Origin: Zygnema cylindricum
Lineage: Eukaryota; Streptophyta; Zygnematophyceae; Zygnematales; Zygnemataceae
DNA: 64,000 nucleotides
Assembly (NCBI GenBank): GCA_037447655.1
Contig: JBBHKE010002443.1
Location: 1-64,000, forward strand
Direction of reading: 5' to 3'
Part shown: positions 11,357 through 21,822 of the stretch, piece by piece
Layout of the letters: each line of letters begins with the position of its first letter
Position numbering within the stretch: position 1 is the first letter of the stretch
The notes under the pieces: model-generated
Database searches by the model: none
The model's input: only the letters and a program-made list of their open reading frames with translations
Told to the model about the DNA's origin: nothing
Program-made: the position numbers and the translations under genes

Positions 11357-12490
11357 CTCCCTTTTTTTTCTTCTCTAATTTTAATGTTTCTTTCAACCCG
11401 CATTTTTCCCAACAATATTTTAATTTAGGAGAGGGCACAGGTTTGGTCATCATGTCAGCCACCATTTCTTCATCAGGTCTATACACAAGATTTAAAATTT
11501 TATTTTCAACTTTTTCTCTTGCAAAGCTGAATCTTATGCTAATATGTTTTGCTTTGAAATGTTGTTTTAAATTGGCTGCAATTGCGATTACAACTTGATT
11601 ATGGCAAAAGTTTTCATGCACTCCCTCCATCATATATCCCAGGTGTTGCAACAATGACTTCACCCACATTAGTTTTTTTACAGCAGAACAAGACGCCATA
11701 TACTCAACCTCCATAGTAGACTGAGCAACAACCTTTTGTTGCTTACAGCTCCAAAAGCAAGCACCTTACCCCACATACAGAACATATCCAGAAGTGCATC
11801 TTCTCAAAGGTGCATCCGCATAACTGGCATCACTCCAAGTGGTGATGTCAGTGTGCTCCCCTCCCAAATGCAACAATAATTCTCTTATTCCAACTAGATA
11901 TCTCATGACTCTCTTGGCTGCCTACCAATCTCTATTCCTAGGATCATTAAGACTCCTACTGAGTACTCCACCTGCTGCCGCTATGTCCGGCCTGGTACAG
12001 TTCATGAAAAAAATTAAACTTCCCACGACCTGTCTATAAAGGATAAACTTCATAAACTCTCTCTCCTCTAGACTCATCTAATTGTCTAAGTTCATTACTC
12101 CTCCTTCTACACTCCCATCACTTACTTTTTTCAAGTCCCTGGGAGTGGTACAACTGTTTGCATTTTCCAACAGGAATTTCTCAAGCATATTTCCTATTGC
12201 TTCTTTCTGAGTAAGTTTAATAATCTTCTTCCCTCTAACTCTCTCCATTTGGATCCCCAAAATATATTTTGCCTCCCCTAAATCCTTCATATCAAATTTG
12301 CCCCTATGATCTTTCTTTAGCTTATTGATCTTCTCCAAAGACTTAATCAACACAAGCAGATCATCCACATAAATTGCAATAAAAATGATACCATTCTCAT
12401 CTTCAAACATATAAATAGAATGGTTAGAGCTGATACGGATATATCCCAGATCGTGAGAAACTCATCGAGTTTCTTATACCACTGTCGAGG
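11357..12490 (-). pseudogene. Copia D pol, 3' part (RT end, RNase H)
   Basis: On the minus strand, 12410-12078 encodes the RT block with IYVDDLLVL (the catalytic YVDD motif) and the following linker. 11714-11334 encodes the RNase H C-terminal part (VEYMASCSAVKKLMWVKSLLQ, then an NQ.VIAIAANLK block). Between them the RNase H start is broken by stops and frameshifts. The 5' boundary at 12490 is the insertion point of A, and the reading continues at 24967 and above. Confidence 0.85.
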
Positions 12491-13488
12491 GGTTGAAATC
12501 ACTAGATTTAGGGGAGGTATTTTCTAGGTCCTAATTAAAATAAAAAGGAAAAAGTAAAGCATAGACAGCCTGCTTCCACCTTCTCTCTCTAGCCCCCATA
12601 CTTGTTGTAGTCACTGAAGGAGAGAGAGGGCGGTGGAGCAATGGCTACCTTAGCTCCATAAGCAGGGCTTAAGAGTGACCTAAGTCACTCTCAACCAAAA
12701 AGGTTGAGTCTGGTAGGACTCCAACCTCCGACTAGTAGGGCAAGGCGTAGCCGTCAAACCTTACCAGTTTGTCGTAGTAGTCCGTTAGGATACATAGCGT
12801 TTCACAACAAATTAAAACATTAGATAGATGGCTAACCCGATTAAAGGAATTACAAATAGAATACATAGAAACTAGTTAAGGAATTAAGCACTCACGAAAC
12901 AAATGTATCGGACATTTGTTTTTTGAACGGCTAGGAATTAAAGTCGGTTTGGATCCGACGGCTCATATCATCGCCGAGATCCCGTAATAGCCGCTTTGGC
13001 GGTTTTCGGATGTAACATGACTTGGCGACACGTGGCAAAATGTCATTAGAAAGCACGAATCTTGAGAAGCATGAGCACAAGTCCGGAGAAGACAGGCATT
13101 CACTCCATGGCCTTGTCATACAGAGGCCGTACAGAAAGTACATCGGCCATAGTACTTTTCTTTACTGTATAGTCTTCTGATTAGTTCCGTACATCAGTAG
13201 ATAGGAGTTGTGAGAGGGTTTAGGACTTAGTGGATTGAGGAGGTAGCCACCTCTCTCCCAGCAAGCTTATATATATTGGCATCTTTGCCACTCCATAATT
13301 AATCGCTGATAGGGTGTTTTCAGTAATTCCTTCTGCTGTGGACTCAGGGGAGTCCATAATGCACAAGGGTGCAGTTAGATTATCTATTTGTGTGCTAGGG
13401 TGGCAGTTGCTCTTGTTGAAAGTGGGTCAGTCAAAAGTTTCCTAGAGGCTTCCTCGATTTTGGTCCAGATGGGGGACACAAAGTTGCA
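12491..13488 (+). repeat. 5' LTR of copia A
   Basis: Starts ggttgaaatc (the expected leading t is mutated) and ends ttgca at 13488. Carries, in order, the gccatgg-type block, a near-palindrome around gtgacctaagtcac, the antisense tRNA-like module (about 12702-12790), a TATA-like tatatatattgg near 13267, the hairpin gactc-aggg-gagtc near 13346, and the gag ATG at 13469. Confidence 0.9.
12702..12790 (-). other. tRNA-like module in 5' LTR of A
   Basis: Read on the minus strand, an A-box-like ggtttgacggctacgcc is followed by a mutated B box (ggttggagtcc). The 3' LTR copy at 24185-24272 keeps the intact B box ggttcgagtcc. Confidence 0.5.
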
Positions 13489-13503
13489 GGTTATGGGCCC
13501 ACC
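13489..13503 (+). other. Primer-binding site of copia A
   Basis: ggttatgggcccacc follows the LTR with no gap and is complementary to the anticodon arm of plant initiator tRNA-Met. It is in frame within gag. Confidence 0.85.
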
Positions 13504-15484
13504 CTCTAGGGTGCCCATATTCAACGGATCTGGGTTCATTTACTGGGAAGCTATGATGACATGGGCATTATGTGACAAACGATACTGGGGTATTGTGAGT
13601 GGGCAAGTGAAACGTCCATCTCAATGAACTCCACCAGGGTTTGGAGGAGTGAGGTTTTCTGCAGCAGGATCTGCTCCAACGTAGGAGACTGATGATGGGG
13701 ACAATAGTGTGTCCGAAAAAGGGAAAGGAAAGGAGACACCTCTCACTCACATTGCCATGGCACCAAGAGTGGTGGCCGTGAAGACCGAGTAAAACGATAT
13801 TCAGATGCGGGAGTACACCAACATGAATGCAAGGCACTTCATTCTGAGGCACCTCACTTAAGCTTTCTAAAGAGGAAAGATGCTGGACTATTGCAATGAT
13901 ATCTCTTGTCTTTACATAGAGATGGAAAGTGCCGGATGGAGAGGCACTATGAAGATGAAGTTAACACTCTCATCATGAAGTTGCTGGAGGAGTATGAAAA
14001 TATAGTGTACCGAGTGCAAGAAATGGACGATAGCGCTTTGAAGTGGAACACCGTGGTGCGAATGATACTTGTGCTTAAAAACAATATTGAGATCCGGAGA
14101 GGAGGAAAGAGCCTTCAAGCTCTAGCTGCTGGAACGGACCGGTGGAGGAAGCATCCGAAGAAGCCGTTCAACATCTTCAAAGGAGAAAAGTATAAATCTG
14201 GAGAACCGAGGACTCCAAAGGGCCTTTGTCATTTCTGCAAAAAGCCGGGGCACTTCATAGCTGATTGCATCAAGCTACCGGAGCTGAGGCTTCAAGAAAA
14301 TCGTGGAGGGAGTTCATTCGAAGGGAAAGAAAAAGCACTTGTGGTCACACGAGTGAAAAGAGAGACCGAGGAGGACAAGTCCTCGGAGGAGGAGGATGGG
14401 GAGCTTCTTCTTGACGAGAATCTAGAGGAGAAGGACATCCCTCGGAAACAGAGGTATGCCCTCGGAGCCATTCGGGAAGCTCCAGAGGAGGGATGGATCA
14501 TCAACTCAGGTGCATCCATGCATATGTGTCGTGATAAGCACCTATTCACTAAGTTTAGAAAGATCCCTACTGTGGAAATAGAGTATGGGGATGGGAGAGT
14601 AGTTACCACAGATCTAGTGGGCTCGGTAGATCTGGAAGTCTTAGTGGAGGGTAAGACTTCCATTCTCACCTTCTCAGACGTGCTCTACATTCCTCAGTTG
14701 AGTAAGAATCTTGTGTCTACTTCTGTATTAGATGAGAAGGATTTTGATACTTTCATTAGAAAAAGGAGTTTTTACAGCTAAGTATGGAGATGAAGTTTAC
14801 TTCACAGCAGATAATGGTAGCCCAAGAATTTTTAGGCTTAACCTGAGTAAAGAAAAGAAGAGTGCTTACTATGGTGGTGTCACAAGCTTGATGATCTGGC
14901 ATAAGCGTTTGGGACATGTGCAATTTGACAGGCTGAGGGAAATGATGAAGCTGGTTGTAGTAGAAGGCATTCAGTTTGGGGATAATGAAATTATGGATGA
15001 TTGTAGTGGCTTTGCCCAAGGTAAGGCTCACAAACTTCCCTCTCCCAAAATATTTTTGGGGACCAGCACGAGTGCCTTCGGTTGGGGGAAAGAGGTATAT
15101 GTTGACAATTACCGATGATTGGTCTAGATATTCTAGAGTCTACTTCTTCAAAGCAAAGTCTGAAACACCAAAATACTTTAAAGAATACAAAGCCTGGAGT
15201 GAGAAGTTGCACGAAACCCCCATTAAGAGAATAAGGAGTGAAAATGGGGGAGAGTACACCTCTAACCAGTTTGAGGATTATTTGAGAGATGAGGGAGTTC
15301 AGCATCAGAAAATTGTACCGAATAATCTAGAACAGAATGGGGTAGCTCAGAGGTTAAACCGGACTTTATAAGATAGTGTCCGCAGCATGCTGGCAGATAA
15401 GAAAATAGGAAGAAGATTCTGCGCAGAGGCCATGAACTGCGCTAACTACATTAAGAATAGAGTCCTCACAACTGTCGTTAAAGG

Positions 15485-15489
15485 AATGA
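15485..15489. repeat. Left target-site duplication of B (aatga)
   Basis: aatga lies directly before the 5' LTR of B and is repeated at 21818-21822 directly after its 3' LTR. Joining the flanks at one copy continues the integrase reading of element A. Confidence 0.95.
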
Positions 15490-15668
15490 TGTTGAAATAA
15501 ATAGTTTTTGTATTTTCTAGTTTAAATTAAATTCGCGAATATATATATATAAGAAATGATGGCAGCCTGCCTCCATCTCTTCTCTCTTTTCCCCATACTT
15601 GTTGTAGTCACTGAAGGAGAGAGAGAGCGATGGAGCCATGGCTGCCTCAGCTCCATAGCAAGGACTAA

Positions 15669-15688
15669 AGAGTGACTTAAGTCACTCT
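15669..15688. other. 20-bp palindrome in LTR of B
   Basis: AGAGTGACTTAAGTCACTCT is a perfect palindrome, repeated at 21004-21023 in the 3' LTR. Element A has an imperfect version (gtgacctaagtcac). It lies just beside the tRNA-like module. Confidence 0.85.
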
Positions 15689-15697
15689 CAACAAAAA

Positions 15698-15790
15698 GGT
15701 TGAGTCCGGCAGGACTCGAACCCCCGACCGGTAGAGCGCGGCTTAGCCGTTAGCTCTAAACCAGTCTGTCGTAGAAGTCCGATAGATTAT
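15698..15790 (-). other. tRNA-like module in LTR of B (antisense)
   Basis: On the minus strand the A-box-like tagagctaacggctaag (15758-15742) is followed by the B box gggttcgagtcc (15723-15712) at tRNA-like spacing, and a T-arm-like stem-loop surrounds ttcgagt. I could not pair an acceptor stem or define an anticodon, so this is not called a tRNA gene. The identical copy is at 21033-21125. Confidence 0.55.
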
Positions 15791-16259
15791 ATAGGGTTTC
15801 ATTATTATATAAACTATTGTACAGTACCGAAATGGTTTAACTAGAATATGAAACGAAACGAACATATAACTTGTTAAAGTTTAGTACGAACGTCACTTCG
15901 CACGAAACAAATACTTGAACGGTCGACATTTAATGTGAGATTTAATCCGACGGGGCACGTCGTCGCCGAGATCGCGGAATGGTCACTTTGGATTTTATGG
16001 ACGTGGCATGACGTGGCGCCGCGTGGAAGGATGACATTCGGTCGCGGGAATTCTGGAGAAACTACGGACAAGTGGAAAAATGACACGCGTCCACTCAAGA
16101 GCCTTGTCGTACACCGGCCGTACAGAAAGTACATCGGCCATTGTACCTTTCTGTACTTTACAGTAATACTATTGGTTCGTACTTTAGTAGATAGGGATTG
16201 TGAGAGGGATTTAGGACTTAGAAAATATTTTGGTAGACACCTCTCTCTAAGAGAGCTTT

Positions 16260-16268
16260 GTATAAATT
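16260..16268 (+). promoter_or_regulatory. TATA-like box in LTR of B
   Basis: gtataaatt lies about 200 bp before the gag ATG, after the less conserved U3 part. The equivalent place in element A reads ttatatatatt. It is the likely Pol II promoter, which puts the RNA start some 30 bp downstream. Confidence 0.55.
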
Positions 16269-16332
16269 GGCATTTTTGCCGGCTCATAACTTATCGCCTG
16301 GTTGGCCGTTTTCAGTGATTCTTTTTGCTACA

Positions 16333-16346
16333 GACTCAGGGGAGTC
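16333..16346 (+). other. Conserved leader hairpin GACTC-AGGG-GAGTC
   Basis: A 5-bp stem with a 4-nt loop lies downstream of the TATA-like box and about 115 nt before the gag ATG. It occurs at the equivalent place in the LTRs of A, D, E and F, and as a shorter form in H (2417-2428). Where the loop or stem has drifted, most of the stem is kept. Confidence 0.65.
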
Positions 16347-16462
16347 CAGGCTACACAGGGGTGCAGTCAAATTGTCAGTTTGCCTTCTTGGGCAGCAGTG
16401 GTTGTGGCTTAAAGTGGGTTAGTTAAATACTATCTAGAGGCTTCCTGTATTTCTGTAGTCCA

Positions 16463-19400
16463 ATGGAGGACACAGAATTTCAGGTTATGGGCCCACCCTC
16501 TAGGGTGCCCACCTTCAATGGATCTGGGTTCATCTATTGGGAAGCCATGATGATGGGAGCTTTGTGTGAAAAACGATACTGGGGTATCGTTAGTGGACAA
16601 GTGAAACGTCCACCTTCGGGAACTCCACCAGGATTTGGGGGAGTAAGGTTTTCTGCAACAACGGCTGCCTCAGCGGAGGAGGCAGATGATGGGGACAGCA
16701 GTGTGTCCGAAAAGGAGAAAGGGAAGGAGACACCCCTCACTCCTATTGCCACAGTATCGGGAGTGGCGACCGTGAAGACTGTGGAGAACGATACTCAAAT
16801 GTGGGAGGATGTAAACATGGCTGCCAAGAACTTCATTCTGAGGCACCTCACTCAAGGTTTGGCCACTCCTCATCTTCACATTTACAAGGCCGAAGAGTTG
16901 TGGGGGAGTTTGGTAGAGATTTATAGAGCAGGAACTATTCAGGAGCTCCAGTTGGCTGAGCAAAAACTATTGAGTTACACTTACAAAGGAGGAAAGATGT
17001 TAGATTACTGTAATGATCTCTCTTGTTTGTATATGGAAATGGAAAGTGCCGGGTGGACAGGTACAATGAAAATGAAAGTAAACACCCTTATCATGAAATT
17101 ACCAGATGAGTTCGAAAACATAGTGTACCGAGTACAAGGAATGCCTGATAGTTCATGGAAATGGAACACAGTAGTCAGGATGATACTTGTGCAGGAAAAC
17201 ACAATGGAGATTAGGAGAGGAGGAAAGAGCATTCAAGCTCTAGCAGCAGGAGGGGACCGATGGGGGAAGGATCCGAAGAAACCTTATAGAGGGGAAAGAG
17301 ATAATCCTGGGGGACAGAGGCCCCCAAAGGGTCTTTGTCATTATTGCAAAAAGCCGGGACACTTTATTGCAGATTGTGTCAAGTTGTCGGAGCTGAGGCT
17401 CCAAGAAAATCGTGGAGGGGGTTCTTCCGGAGGGAAGAAAAAGGCACTTGTGGTTACAAAATTGTCAGGAGAAATCGAGGACGAGTCATCTGAGGAGGAT
17501 GGGGAGCTTCTTCTTGACGAAAGTCTGGAGGAGAAGGAGATCCCTCGGAGGCAGAAGTGTGCCCTTGGAGCAATTCGGGAAGCTCCACAGGAAGGATGGA
17601 TCATCGACTCAGGTGCATCCATGCATATGTGTCGTGATAAAGAACTTTTCACTAAGCTACGAAAGATTCCTACTGTAGAGATAGAGTATGGGGATGGGAG
17701 AGTGGTTACTACAGATCTAGTGGGATCAGTAGATCTGAAAGTCTTAGTGGAGGGTAAGACCTCTATACTTACATTCTCAGATGTACTTTACATTCCTCAG
17801 CTGAGTAAAAATCTTGTCTCTACGTCTGTGTTAGATGACAAAGAGTTTGATACCTTCACCAGAAAGGGAGTCTTTACAGCTAAGTATGGGAATGAAGTTT
17901 ACTTCACTGCAGATAAGGGTAGCCAAGGAATGTTTAGGCTTAACTTGAGTAATGAAAAGAAGAATGCTTACTATGTTGGTGTTCCTAAGGTGATGATTTG
18001 GCATAAGCGGTTGGGGCATGTGCATTTTGATAGGTTAAAGGAAATGAAAAAGCTTGGGGTAGTAGATGGCATTCAGTTTGGGGATAATGAAATGATGGAT
18101 GATTGTAGTGGTTGTGCTCAAGGTAAGGCTCATAGACTGCCCTTTCCCAAAGCTGCCACATATAGAGGTGAGAAAGTGTTAGATTTGGTCCACACAGATA
18201 TTTGGGGACCTGCAAAAGTACCTTCGGTTGGAGGAAAGAGGTTTATGATGACAATAACTGATGATTGGTCTAGATACTCTAGAGTCTAATTTCTGAAAAA
18301 TAAGTCTGAAGCATCCACTTACTTCAAAGAATATAAAGCCTGGAGTGAGAAGTTGCATGAGACCCCTATTAAGAGGATAAGGAGTGATAATGGGGGGGAA
18401 TATACCTCTAACCAGTTTGAGGAATATCTGAGAGATGAGGGAGTGCAACACCAGAAAACTGTACCATATAACCCGGAACAAAATGGGGTAGCTGAGAGAT
18501 TGAACAGAACACTAGGAGATAGTGCATGCAGTATGTTGGCAGACAAGAAAATAGGAAAGAGATTTTGGGCAGAGGCAATGAACTGTGCCAACTATATTAA
18601 GAATAGAGTCCTTACCTCAGCTGTAAAGGGAGTCACACCTTATGAGAGATGGGTTGGAAGGAAACCAGATATCTCACACCTTAAAGTATTTGGTAGCCAA
18701 GTTTACAGTCTTGACACGGATAGGAAAAACTGGAAACTAGATGCTAAGGGAAAACCTGGATACTTTGTGGGATATGATGAGGATGTTAAGGGATATAGAG
18801 TCTATGACTTAGCAAAGAAAGATATCATTCTGGTCAAACACTTAGTTGTCATGGATGAAGGGAAGTCATTTGACCCCTTCAAATATACTAAGAAGATAAG
18901 GATCAGGTTTGAGTCCGATAGTGAGGAGAACTTGGTCGTTCATGAAAGGGACATGAGTGAAACCATGATTACAGATTCAGGGGAGATCGAAGATACAAGA
19001 GACTCACCGGAAACCTCACATACTCCTATGGACTTCGAGGAGATAGAAGAGGCAGGACAAGAACCGGTTTCCATGGACAGGGGAGCCGATGAGACAGTGA
19101 GAAGAAATCCAAGACTTCCATCTATCCCTGCTTCAGAGTTTGAGGGAGGAAGGAGGAGCAGCAAAAGATTACAGGAAAAACAAGCCGCTCATAAGGTAAC
19201 TAAGCTATCTCACCCTGATGAGCCTCAGTCGTACTCGGAGGCAGTGAATAGTCCAGAAAAGGAAAGATGGATTAGAGCTATAAATGATGAGATGGTTTCT
19301 ATCATGGAAGCAAATACTTGGGAACTAGCAGATTGTCCTCCAGACAGAAAACCTATTGGGTGTTAATGGGTATTTAAATTAAAACTGAACCCAGATAATA

Positions 19401-20806
19401 CCATTGAGAGATATAAGGCTCGATTGGTAGCGAAAGGGTTCACCCAAAAGGAGGGGATTGACTACGAGGAGACCTTTGCTCCAGTTGTTCGGTTCCCATC
19501 AGTAAGGATTCTCCTCAGTCTGGCAGCAGCGGAAGACATGGAGATTCATCAGATGGACATTAAGACTGCTTTCCTCAATGGTGAGTTAGAGGAGGAAATT
19601 TTCATGAGACAACCCGAGGGGTTCGTGGAAGAAGGAGAAGAGAGCAAAGTCTGCAGGCTCATAAAGTCCTTATATGGACTAAAGCAGGCTCCCCGACAGT
19701 GGAATAAGAAACTAGATGAGTTTCTTACCAGTCTGGGATATATCCGTATCAGCTCTGACCATTCTATCTATATGTTTGAAGATGAGAATGGTGTCATTTT
19801 TATTGCAATTTATGTGGATGATCTGCTTGTGTTGAGTAAATCCCTGGAAAAGATAAATAAGTTAAAAACAGATCTTAGAAGCAGATTTGATATGAAGGAT
19901 TTAGGGGAGGCAAAATATATTTTGGGGATTCAGATGGAGAGAGATAGGGGGAAGAAGATTATCAGACTTACTCAGAAAGAAGCAATAGGTAATATGCTTG
20001 AGAAATTCCAGATGGAAAAAGCTAACAGTTGTACCACTCCCATGGACTTGAAAAAAGTAAGTGATGGGAGTGTAGAAGGAGGAGTGATGATCTTAGATGA
20101 TCTAATGAGTACAGAAGAGAGAGAGTTTATGAAGACTATCCCTTATAGACAGGTCGTAGGAAGTTTAATCTATTTTATGAATTGTACCAGGCCGGACATA
20201 GCGGCAGCAGTTGGAGTACTCAGTAGGAGTCTGAATGATCCTAGGAAGAGGGATTGGGAGGCAGCCAAGAGAGTCATGAGATATCTGGTAGGAACCAGAG
20301 AGTTATGGTTTTATTTGGGAGGGGAGCACACTGACATCACTACTTGGAGTGATGCCAGTTATGGGGACGCACCTATGAGACGATGCACTTCTGGGTATGT
20401 GTTGTATGTTGGGGAAGGTGCGTGCTGTTGGAGCAGTAAGCAACAAAAGGTGGTTGCTCAGTCTACCATGGAGGCTGAGTACATGGCCTCTTGTTCTGCT
20501 GTGAAAGAGTTGATGTGGGTCAAGTCCTTGTTGCAAGAACTTGGGTATATGAAGGAGGGAGTGCATGAAGTATTTTGTGATAATCAAGCGGCCATAGCAA
20601 TTGCAGCAAATCCAAAACATCATTTTAAGGCTAAACATATGGACATAAGATTAAGTTTTGTAAGAGAAAAGGTTGAGAATAAAATAGTGAATCTTATATA
20701 TAGATCTGATGAAGAAATGGTAGCGGACATGATGACCAAACCTGTACCCTCGCCAAAATTAAAATACTGCAGGGAAAAATGTGGATTAAAAGTAAAATTA
20801 AAATAG
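16463..20806 (+). pseudogene. Copia B gag-pol polyprotein with two in-frame stops
   Basis: One frame of 1447 codons begins at an ATG inside the LTR; residues 7-12 are encoded by the primer site. Order: Gag N-terminal and capsid-like part (about 1-260); CCHC zinc knuckle CHYCKKPGHFIADC (292-305); protease IIDSGAS with Asp near 382; pre-integrase HHCC zinc region (about 512-555); integrase core with Asp in VHTDIWG, Asp in RSDNGGEY and Glu in GVAERLN; RT with YVDDLL near 1116-1122; RNase H with the DAS and EAEYMA motifs near the C-terminus. TAA at 18287-18289 cuts the integrase and TAA at 19364-19366 lies at the start of RT. No frameshifts were seen. Gag-zinc knuckle-protease could be made up to the first stop; enzymes beyond it would need read-through or help in trans. 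Confidence 0.95.
16483..16497 (+). other. Primer-binding site of copia B, in frame within gag
   Basis: ggttatgggcccacc begins at the base after the LTR end. It is the exact complement of 15 nt of the plant initiator tRNA-Met anticodon arm (around the CAU anticodon), as I remember that tRNA. It is translated as part of Gag (VMGPP), and its atg is in frame at codon 9. Confidence 0.9.
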
Positions 20807-20810
20807 ACTA

Positions 20811-20824
20811 GAAAATAAGGGGAG
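20811..20824 (+). other. Polypurine tract of copia B
   Basis: gaaaataaggggag lies immediately before the 3' LTR and a few bases after the pol stop codon, as expected for the plus-strand primer. Confidence 0.85.
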
Positions 20825-21817
20825 TGTTGAAATAAATAGTTTTTGTATTTTCTAGTTTAAATTAAATTCGCGAATATATATATATAAGAAATGATGGCAG
20901 CCTGCCTCCATCTCTTCTCTCTTTTCCCCATACTTGTTGTAGTCACTGAAGGAGAGAGAGAGCGATGGAGCCATGGCTGCCTCAGCTCCATAGCAAGGAC
21001 TAAAGAGTGACTTAAGTCACTCTCAACAAAAAGGTTGAGTCCGGCAGGACTCGAACCCCCGACCGGTAGAGCGCGGCTTAGCCGTTAGCTCTAAACCAGT
21101 CTGTCGTAGAAGTCCGATAGATTATATAGGGTTTCATTATTATATAAACTATTGTACAGTACCGAAATGGTTTAACTAGAATATGAAACGAAACGAACAT
21201 ATAACTTGTTAAAGTTTAGTACGAACGTCACTTCGCACGAAACAAATACTTGAACGGTCGACATTTAATGTGAGATTTAATCCGACGGGGCACGTCGTCG
21301 CCGAGATCGCGGAATGGTCACTTTGGATTTTATGGACGTGGCATGACGTGGCGCCGCGTGGAAGGATGACATTCGGTCGCGGGAATTCTGGAGAAACTAC
21401 GGACAAGTGGAAAAATGACACGCGTCCACTCAAGAGCCTTGTCGTACACCGGCCGTACAGAAAGTACATCGGCCATTGTACCTTTCTGTACTTTACAGTA
21501 ATACTATTGGTTCGTACTTTAGTAGATAGGGATTGTGAGAGGGATTTAGGACTTAGAAAATATTTTGGTAGACACCTCTCTCTAAGAGAGCTTTGTATAA
21601 ATTGGCATTTTTGCCGGCTCATAACTTATCGCCTGGTTGGCCGTTTTCAGTGATTCTTTTTGCTACGGACTCAGGGGAGTCCAGGCTACACAGGGGTGCA
21701 GTCAAATTGTCAGTTTGCCTTCTTGGGCAGCAGTGGTTGTGGCTTAAAGTGGGTTAGTTAAATACTATCTAGAGGCTTCCTGTATTTCTGTAGTCCAATG
21801 GAGGACACAGAATTTCA
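20825..21817 (+). repeat. 3' LTR of copia B
   Basis: 993 bp, matching 15490-16482 except at 21667 (G for A). Like the 5' LTR it ends with an ATG and the first 20 nt of gag, here cut off by the downstream flank. Followed by the aatga duplication at 21818-21822. Confidence 0.97.
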
Positions 21818-21822
21818 AATGA

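Larger units (their letters stand above)
13469..15489 (+). pseudogene. Copia A gag-pol, 5' part
   Basis: Starts at the ATG 20 nt before the LTR end. Gag is broken by stops near 13625 and by a deletion at about 13866, which removes roughly 130 bp compared with element B. The frame at 13906-14781 holds the zinc knuckle (CHFCKKPGHFIADC) and the protease site (INSGAS, where the intact copy has IDSGAS, so the catalytic Asp is replaced by Asn). A frameshift near 14760 leads to the pre-integrase and integrase parts (14820-15480), which include a deletion near 15050. Reading stops at B's insertion point inside the integrase. Confidence 0.88.
15490..16482 (+). repeat. 5' LTR of copia B
   Basis: 993 bp, TGTTGAAAT to GAATTTCA. 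In order it holds the gagccatggctgcc block (15634), a 20-bp palindrome (15669-15688), the antisense tRNA-like module (15698-15790), a TATA-like box at 16260, the hairpin at 16333-16346, and the first 20 nt of gag from 16463. Frames of 127 and 137 codons inside it (15935-16318 plus, 15874-16287 minus) overlap these signals and are unlikely to be genes. Confidence 0.97.
15490..21817 (+). mobile_element. Ty1/copia element B, full length, youngest
   Basis: A complete 6328-bp element with 993-bp LTRs (15490-16482 and 20825-21817) and a perfect 5-bp duplication. I saw one difference between the LTRs (A at 16332, G at 21667). Primer site, polypurine tract and one long gag-pol frame are all present. 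Two in-frame TAA codons (18287 and 19364) are the only obvious defects. It lies inside the integrase region of A. Confidence 0.97.

Noticed and set aside
15935-16318. Frames of 127 and 137 codons repeated identically at 21270-21653 and 21209-21622
   Set aside because: They lie wholly within the two LTRs of B, overlap the TATA-like box and hairpin, and are open on both strands. Their identity reflects LTR duplication, not a gene pair.
16463-20806. Three separate genes (608, 337 and 460 codons) in B
   Set aside because: All are in one frame, separated only by single TAA codons, and together make one copia polyprotein.
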